IMG/VR virus record: IMGVR_UViG_3300017956_000178
Span: 1-20,508 of that record
Strand: one strand, 5' to 3'
DNA: 20,508 nt
Source: a virus
Part shown: piece after piece, positions 15,094 through 20,508 of the stretch
Position numbering within the stretch: the first letter of the stretch is position 1
How the letters are laid out: each line of letters opens with the position of its first letter
Translations under genes and position numbers: made by a program
Notes under the pieces: model-generated
Seen by the model: only the letters and a program-made list of their open reading frames with translations
What the model was told of the DNA's origin: nothing
The model's database searches: none

Positions 15094-18000
15094 ATGGCTG
15101 AGTCTTTAGAGTTACAAGTTCAATATTCGCAACAGCTAATTAAATCTTTAGACTCTATTATTGACAATGCTGATACAATTGATCAAGGTTTTCAGCAGCA
15201 ATTAAGAATCTCTCAAAGTCTTAACGAATCTTTAATTAGATTTAGCAATAGATACGAAAACATGTCAAATAGCTTTGCTGATGCAGCCAATAAAATGCAA
15301 AAAGCTTTTGGCAATAATATTATACCAGAACAAGCAAGACTCGAAAAAGACTTAGAAAAGTCTTCAAAGAAGGCAAAAGAAAACGCAGAAGGTGCTAAAT
15401 CGGTTTCACAACAGCTTGCTGATGATACAAATAAACGTACAGATCTTAATAAAAGCCAGACAGAAATGGCTAAACAAAGAGACAAATCAACTAAACAATA
15501 TTCTTATAATTCAAAGTTATGGTTAGTAACAGACGCCATATTTGGTTATGTTGGAAAAAAATCAAAAGAGATATCTGATGGCTTTATGAATTTAGACATT
15601 GTTAAAAGAGCAATTAGCTCTGGAGGCTGGTCATTAGTTATTGACATACCTAAAATGATTGTAATGGGATTATTTAAAGTTATAGGCTCTGTTATTGGGT
15701 TAGTATCTAATTTTTTTAAGATGTCTATATCATTGCCTTTTATGGTTGCTGCTAAAGCTGTAGAGATAGGAAATGCTTTTAGACAAGACATTATAGAAAC
15801 AATTGGTAATGCACACCAGGCGACAAGAGAATATTCTGATGCGAATTCTATGATCGGCAAAGGTATTGCAAAAATGCATAATATTGCTGTAGGTTCGCTT
15901 AAAACATTTGAAAATCCTAGATCTTTAATGGTAAAAATGTTTGGTGAAGGTGCAGCTGGTGCTGCTGCATTTCTATCAGAAATATCTAAAGCAATTGATG
16001 ATATGGGAACTGTTGCTGAAACTATTGGTCCACAAGTTACAAATGGATCAAAAAGTGCAGAATATCTATTAGTTGCAATGAGAACGCTTGGAATTAACAG
16101 CAAAGATCTTTCTTATTACGCTTTAGATACAAGTGTTAGAGTTGGTAATATAGCTACAACTTTAGATAATGTAAGAGCCGCAACAGAACAGGCAGCTAAT
16201 ATGTTTGATGTAGATACAAAGCAAGTGTTACAAGGTTTTCATAAATTGAGAACAAACATAAAAGACTTTGGACATTTATCAGATCAAAATTTAGCAAACA
16301 CAGTTGCAAGAATGCGTCAATTAAACGTAGGTGCTGAAGATCTTGTTAATATATTTAATAAGTTTACTTCTTTTGATGAAGCAGCAAAAACTTCAGCAAT
16401 GTTATATCAATCTTTTGGAATGAGTATTGATTCTTTAGACTTGCTAACTGCAAGAGATCCTGGCGAAATTGTAGAAAAATTTAGAGACGCTATGTTTGCA
16501 ACAGGAAGAGATTATCAAGATCTAAATAGACATGAAAAACAATTAATGCAAACAACAACAGGCATGTCAGACGCAATGCTCAAGTCTTTAATGACATATC
16601 AAAACATGGGTCTTACTTATTCTGAAGCAAAACAAAAAATTGCAAATGATAATCCTACAAAAAAACAAATAAAAGCAATTAAAAGCTTGACATCTTCTAT
16701 AAAACAAATTCAAAAAGTTATGACTTTTAAATCTCCTTTTGAAGCATTTTTAAAAGGTTTAATGAAAAACAGTGTGTCAAGTAAAAAAGTAGTAAAAGTA
16801 GCAAAAAGCTTAAGCTCTATGTATGAGTCAATATACTTGTTTGGTTTAAACTTAGATAAATCTGCAATATCAGCAATTACTAAGCCTATTATTATGATTG
16901 TACAAAAAGTTGATACTATATTTAAAAGTCAACAATTCAAAGATTCAATTTTTCAAGCAACAAAAATTGTTTCTAGTGTAGTTGGATTTGTATCACCACA
17001 AAAGTTTAAGAGTGAAAATAGAAAAAAAGTTGATAATATTTTAAATGTCTTAAAAACAACAGAAACAGCGCAACTTGACTCTGATTATGTTAAAAGAGCT
17101 AAACTTAGAGAAAAAACTAAATTAGCTCTAAAAATAATGACTACAAACAAAGAAACAAATAAACTACTTAAAGAAAGAAACCTATTAGATACAAAAAATA
17201 ATAAAAAGCTTTCCTTAGATGTAGCTTTAAAACATATAAGAGAAATCGCTAGCGAAGTTAAATCAATAAAAGGTAAAGAAGCAATGAACAATATCATTGA
17301 TGATTTACAAACAAACACATTTAATATTTTTGGTGACATTATAGCTTCGAACGAATATAAAGAAAATTCAGGCATTGCTGGGCAAGTTAAAAGAACTTCA
17401 GAAGATATGAAAAATTTGTTTAGGCAAGGCGGCGGATTATTTTCTGATATATTTTATCTTGGTGGAAAAATTATGGGAAGTATAATAAAAGGTGCTGCAA
17501 TTACTGTATCAGTATTTTTTAATTTGCTGACCTCTACACTTGATTCTACAGATAATCCTAACAGTCCTTTAATGAAGTCTTTACGACAACTTGGTTTTGA
17601 TATCAATAAAGACTTTTCTATTTTAGACTGGCTTGGAATATCAAAAAAAGAACATGAAGATTTAGTAAAAGAATTATCTTCAGCATGGACAGGATTTACA
17701 TGGGAGTCACATAGAATATTTGCAGCAGGAAGCTTAGTAGTAAAAGAACTAGCTTCAATGTTTACAAGCCTTGCATACTCTATGGTTGGTGCTTTTGCTA
17801 ATATGTTAGTTACAGGAATAGACAGCTTAGATTTGCATGAAAAAGTAATAATAGAATCTCTTTTAGGGACCAAAAGAATGCAAAATCTTAGAGACGCTGC
17901 AACAATAAAGACATTTGATAAAAGTAACGTATCAAATGTAACTCTAGCAATTACAACTGCTAAAAAACAATCACAAAGTAGTGCTGCAAGGGGCATTTTT

Positions 18001-18933
18001 GGTTCTGGTGTAGGAGCAGAATTTATTTTAGGCGAAAAAGCTGCACAAGAAAAGTTTGATCAAATAAAAAGTTCGCTTAAAAAAGATTTAGGTGACGATT
18101 TGTTTAAAAAAGGTAATCCTTATTATGATCAATTTACAGAAACAGAAGATAATTTTAACAAAATCAAAGCTACGAATTATATGCTCGATCAAGATGAGAA
18201 AAAATATCACATGGCAATATTAATGACAGATGCTATGAGAAAACATAAAATACTAAGCGAAATTATTCCTCCAGGAGACTTAAGAAATACTATAGAAGGA
18301 ATAGATGAAAAAACATATGACAATAAAAACAAGAGAGATATATACAAAGGTTTATCAAAATCGAAGGTTATAAACAATCTTTACGCAACAATAAATAAAT
18401 CTTTTAAAGCTAAATATATACCAAAAAATTATGTTGAAGAACAAATGGATTATCCAAGAGGCTGGGGAACTCTTGGAATGTTTAGCGAAGATGCTGCTAA
18501 TAAAAACTACATAAGAGCATTAAATGCAATTAAAGATAATTATAATAATTCACCAAGTATAACTAGCAAAACTTATTTAGAAAATTTGCAGACCAATCTA
18601 GATAAAAGAACAGACAAAGTTCAAGATGGCGGTTTATCGTCAATACTTGCAAATGATGGATTAAAGTTATTTACTGAAGATGGTAAAGTTATTGTACCTC
18701 ATACGATGGATGAATTAATAAATCTTTCAGGTGATGATAAGGCTAGCTTGGTTAGCGTTTTTGCTAATATTGGATCAACATATGCACAGGTATCAAAAGC
18801 AATTACTACTATAAATGAGATTAAAAAAGAAAAGAAGAAGAAAGCTTCTATAAAAAAGTTAGTTGATAAAGCACTTCAAGTTATTGAAGTTTACAATGAA
18901 AAAATTGAAAACAGCAAAGTAGAGTTTGTATAA
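15094..18933 (+). CDS. tape-measure-like large tail protein, paralog A
   Basis: This 1279-aa protein follows the assembly-chaperone genes, the standard place for a tape measure. Residues 1-140 are Gln/Ser/Lys-rich and predicted helical or coiled-coil. A hydrophobic belt runs from about residue 178 to 225, with S-N-F-F-K at 205-209. An Ala-rich helical core follows, with FGEGA at 283, HLSD at 394 and ATGR at 469. A second hydrophobic zone lies near 796-816 and a third near 880-915. Long helices plus internal hydrophobic belts are usual for tape measures, which span the tube lumen and leave ahead of the DNA. It is about twice the length of T4 gp29 (590 aa). Direct similarity to gp29 was not seen. 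GGAG precedes ATG by eight bases. The main alternative is another large virion protein. Confidence 0.65.
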   Translation: MAESLELQVQYSQQLIKSLDSIIDNADTIDQGFQQQLRISQSLNESLIRFSNRYENMSNSFADAANKMQKAFGNNIIPEQARLEKDLEKSSKKAKENAEGAKSVSQQLADDTNKRTDLNKSQTEMAKQRDKSTKQYSYNSKLWLVTDAIFGYVGKKSKEISDGFMNLDIVKRAISSGGWSLVIDIPKMIVMGLFKVIGSVIGLVSNFFKMSISLPFMVAAKAVEIGNAFRQDIIETIGNAHQATREYSDANSMIGKGIAKMHNIAVGSLKTFENPRSLMVKMFGEGAAGAAAFLSEISKAIDDMGTVAETIGPQVTNGSKSAEYLLVAMRTLGINSKDLSYYALDTSVRVGNIATTLDNVRAATEQAANMFDVDTKQVLQGFHKLRTNIKDFGHLSDQNLANTVARMRQLNVGAEDLVNIFNKFTSFDEAAKTSAMLYQSFGMSIDSLDLLTARDPGEIVEKFRDAMFATGRDYQDLNRHEKQLMQTTTGMSDAMLKSLMTYQNMGLTYSEAKQKIANDNPTKKQIKAIKSLTSSIKQIQKVMTFKSPFEAFLKGLMKNSVSSKKVVKVAKSLSSMYESIYLFGLNLDKSAISAITKPIIMIVQKVDTIFKSQQFKDSIFQATKIVSSVVGFVSPQKFKSENRKKVDNILNVLKTTETAQLDSDYVKRAKLREKTKLALKIMTTNKETNKLLKERNLLDTKNNKKLSLDVALKHIREIASEVKSIKGKEAMNNIIDDLQTNTFNIFGDIIASNEYKENSGIAGQVKRTSEDMKNLFRQGGGLFSDIFYLGGKIMGSIIKGAAITVSVFFNLLTSTLDSTDNPNSPLMKSLRQLGFDINKDFSILDWLGISKKEHEDLVKELSSAWTGFTWESHRIFAAGSLVVKELASMFTSLAYSMVGAFANMLVTGIDSLDLHEKVIIESLLGTKRMQNLRDAATIKTFDKSNVSNVTLAITTAKKQSQSSAARGIFGSGVGAEFILGEKAAQEKFDQIKSSLKKDLGDDLFKKGNPYYDQFTETEDNFNKIKATNYMLDQDEKKYHMAILMTDAMRKHKILSEIIPPGDLRNTIEGIDEKTYDNKNKRDIYKGLSKSKVINNLYATINKSFKAKYIPKNYVEEQMDYPRGWGTLGMFSEDAANKNYIRALNAIKDNYNNSPSITSKTYLENLQTNLDKRTDKVQDGGLSSILANDGLKLFTEDGKVIVPHTMDELINLSGDDKASLVSVFANIGSTYAQVSKAITTINEIKKEKKKKASIKKLVDKALQVIEVYNEKIENSKVEFV

Positions 18934-20508
18934 TGAGTGATGACATGATGGATCAAGCAGCTTTAGCAAAAAGCTTAAACGAAATGCTCAATCAAATAAA
19001 TAACAAAATGAACACATATGCATCTTCTGCAAGAGATCAAGCAACTTATGCAAGTCAAGTTGCTGAATCTTTTAGAAAGTCTTCAGAAACATATAACAAG
19101 ATAACAAACTCATCACAAAGTATATCTAAAAATATTACTCAGTTTTCTGCTCAAATTGAAAAATCTCTTGACAACAATAAGGTTTTAAACTATTTTGATA
19201 ACTATTCTAAAGACATGGAAAAAGTTACAGAAAAATATGAATCAACATCAAAAGCTTCTAAAGAATTAACAGACGCAGCTAAAGATGCTAATAAAGCAGC
19301 AACAGAAAACGCAAAATCTTTTGACACTGCTTTTAAAGCAAATAAGTCAGGATTAGATAAACTTCATAAGGCAAATAAAGAAAATTTAAATAGTTTATCA
19401 AAATTAAATAATACTTTAAGCTCAATTACAGACTCACATAATGAATTTGTTCAAAAGTCTGAAGAAGCTGCAAATGCAGCAAATAAGTTTGCAAATGCTC
19501 TTAAAAGTGTAACAGCAGGCGCATTTGGATTTCTTAAAGTTTTAGGTAGTATTGTTGGTTTAATATCAAACTTTTTTAAGTCAGCTATGACGCTACCGTT
19601 TATGGTTCTTGATCGAGTTGCTCAATTAGGAAATGCTTTAAGAGAAGACATAGTTGTAACAATTGGACAGGCAGCGCAAGACTCAAAAGAATTTTTTGAT
19701 TCGCTTTCTTCTATCGGACAAGGTATTCAAAATGTTGCAAATATTGGTATAGGAATGCTTAAAACATTTGAAAATTATAATTCAGATGCAGTAAAACTCT
19801 TTGGTGAAGGAGCAAGTGGTATTGCAAATATGACTAAAGAGACAACTGAAAGCATTAAGAATATGGGACATTATTCTGAGTATTTTGGTCAAACAATAAC
19901 AAGAAACAAAGAAGCTTTGTTTCATTATACAAGAATAAAAAGAATAATGGGTTTAACTGCAGAACAAGAAGCTTACTACGCACAAGATGCAGGTATAAAC
20001 TTAATGAGTGTAAGTAAAAGAATAGGTGAGGTAGCACTTATGACTGATGCTGTTGGCAAGCAATACGGCATTGATGGCAAAAGGCTTATGCTTAATTTTA
20101 ATAAACTTAGAACTGATATTGCATTGTTTTCGCATCTTTCAGACGAAGAACTATTAAAGACAACTTCACGATTAACTCAAATGAAAATATCAGTTGAAGA
20201 TGCTTCTGCTGTATTTAAAAAATTTAATACTTTTGAAGATGCTGCTAATTCTGTTGCGATGTTATCTCAAACGTTTGGTATGAATTTAGACGCGATGGAT
20301 ATAATTCAAGCAAACAATCCAGAAGATATTATTAATATGTTTAGAGACGGCATGATTGCAACAGGAAGAACGTTTGATGAATTAAACAGGTTTGAAAAAC
20401 AAATTCTTGCAGATCAAACTGGAATGTCGCAAGAAGGTCTTAAAGCTTTGATGACTTTAAGAGATAAAGGTTTAACACATAGTGAAGCTGTTCAAGCTAT
20501 GCAAGATC
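18933..20508 (+). CDS. tape-measure-like large tail protein, paralog B, 3' partial
   Basis: The start ATG overlaps the stop of paralog A by one base (TAATG), so the two are probably translationally coupled. The frame stays open to the window end; 525 codons are visible. The N-terminal 190 residues are Ser/Lys/Asn/Ala-rich and helical, as in paralog A but not closely alike. From about residue 196 the two proteins align without net gaps: SNFFK is at 212-216, FGEGA at 290, HLSD at 401 and ATGR at 476, each exactly seven residues later than in paralog A. The hydrophobic belt (GFLKVLGSIVGLISNFF) is also kept. It is a clear tandem duplicate of the preceding gene, at least over its first 525 residues. 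The ribosome site is weak (only AGAG, about nine bases upstream), which fits coupling. Full length is unknown. Confidence 0.7.
   Translation, partial: MSDDMMDQAALAKSLNEMLNQINNKMNTYASSARDQATYASQVAESFRKSSETYNKITNSSQSISKNITQFSAQIEKSLDNNKVLNYFDNYSKDMEKVTEKYESTSKASKELTDAAKDANKAATENAKSFDTAFKANKSGLDKLHKANKENLNSLSKLNNTLSSITDSHNEFVQKSEEAANAANKFANALKSVTAGAFGFLKVLGSIVGLISNFFKSAMTLPFMVLDRVAQLGNALREDIVVTIGQAAQDSKEFFDSLSSIGQGIQNVANIGIGMLKTFENYNSDAVKLFGEGASGIANMTKETTESIKNMGHYSEYFGQTITRNKEALFHYTRIKRIMGLTAEQEAYYAQDAGINLMSVSKRIGEVALMTDAVGKQYGIDGKRLMLNFNKLRTDIALFSHLSDEELLKTTSRLTQMKISVEDASAVFKKFNTFEDAANSVAMLSQTFGMNLDAMDIIQANNPEDIINMFRDGMIATGRTFDELNRFEKQILADQTGMSQEGLKALMTLRDKGLTHSEAVQAMQD

Noticed and set aside
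15546-16103. Reverse-strand open frame of 185 codons
   Set aside because: It lies opposite the most conserved part of the tape-measure-like gene, has no ribosome site or relative, and is a by-product of AT-rich codon use.
17454-17996. Reverse-strand open frame of 180 codons
   Set aside because: Same reason: it is antisense to a long real gene, hydrophobic only because it mirrors Lys/Asn/Ser-rich codons, and no promoter or start signal is visible.
1-20508. tRNA genes, CRISPR arrays, insertion sequences, defence or lysogeny genes
   Set aside because: No cloverleaf, regular repeat-spacer pattern, transposase or integrase motif was found; almost all bases are in structural genes and the gaps are 110 bases or less.

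Overview
The window looks like a structural module of a large, AT-rich, T4-related contractile-tailed phage (myovirus). All genes lie on the + strand, are packed with gaps of about 0-110 bases, and most have AGGAG-type ribosome binding sites. They use A/T-ending codons and mostly AGA for Arg. No bacterial gene, tRNA, integrase, insertion sequence or CRISPR array was seen. The host cannot be named from this stretch. A T4-superfamily phage with a low-GC genome fits best, and an aquatic or marine origin is only a guess. Family calls rest on remembered similarity to T4 proteins, not on a search.

Layout. (1) Positions 1-2982 hold a neck and tail-completion block: a gp13-like neck protein cut by the window start, a gp14-like neck protein, and a gp15-like tail terminator with a long C-terminal extension. 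(2) Positions 3039-13726 hold the contractile tail shaft: two full sheath proteins (1048 and 1212 aa), a gp19-like tube protein (162 aa), a hairpin terminator, then a third, strongly diverged sheath paralog (1071 aa). (3) Positions 13742-15092 hold a tail-assembly block: a gp26/gp51-type protein with two CxxC pairs, a short overlapping downstream frame that looks reachable only by ribosomal frameshifting on a T7 run, and an 83-aa protein of unknown role. (4) Positions 15094-20508 hold two adjacent, paralogous, tape-measure-like proteins, the second cut by the window end.

Working together, gp13/gp14 would complete the head, gp15 would cap the tail, the tube and sheath proteins would build the shaft, the gp26-like gene and its frameshifted form would chaperone assembly, and the tape-measure-like proteins would set length. 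AT-rich boxes resembling the T4 late promoter (one exact TATAAATA) lie 20-28 bases before several start codons, suggesting T4-style late transcription.

The most unusual points are the three-sheath set around a single tube gene, the loss of core sheath motifs in the third copy, the candidate programmed frameshift in the gp26-like gene, and the tandem pair of tape-measure-like genes. Together these suggest a tail built from more than one kind of sheath and internal ruler subunit.
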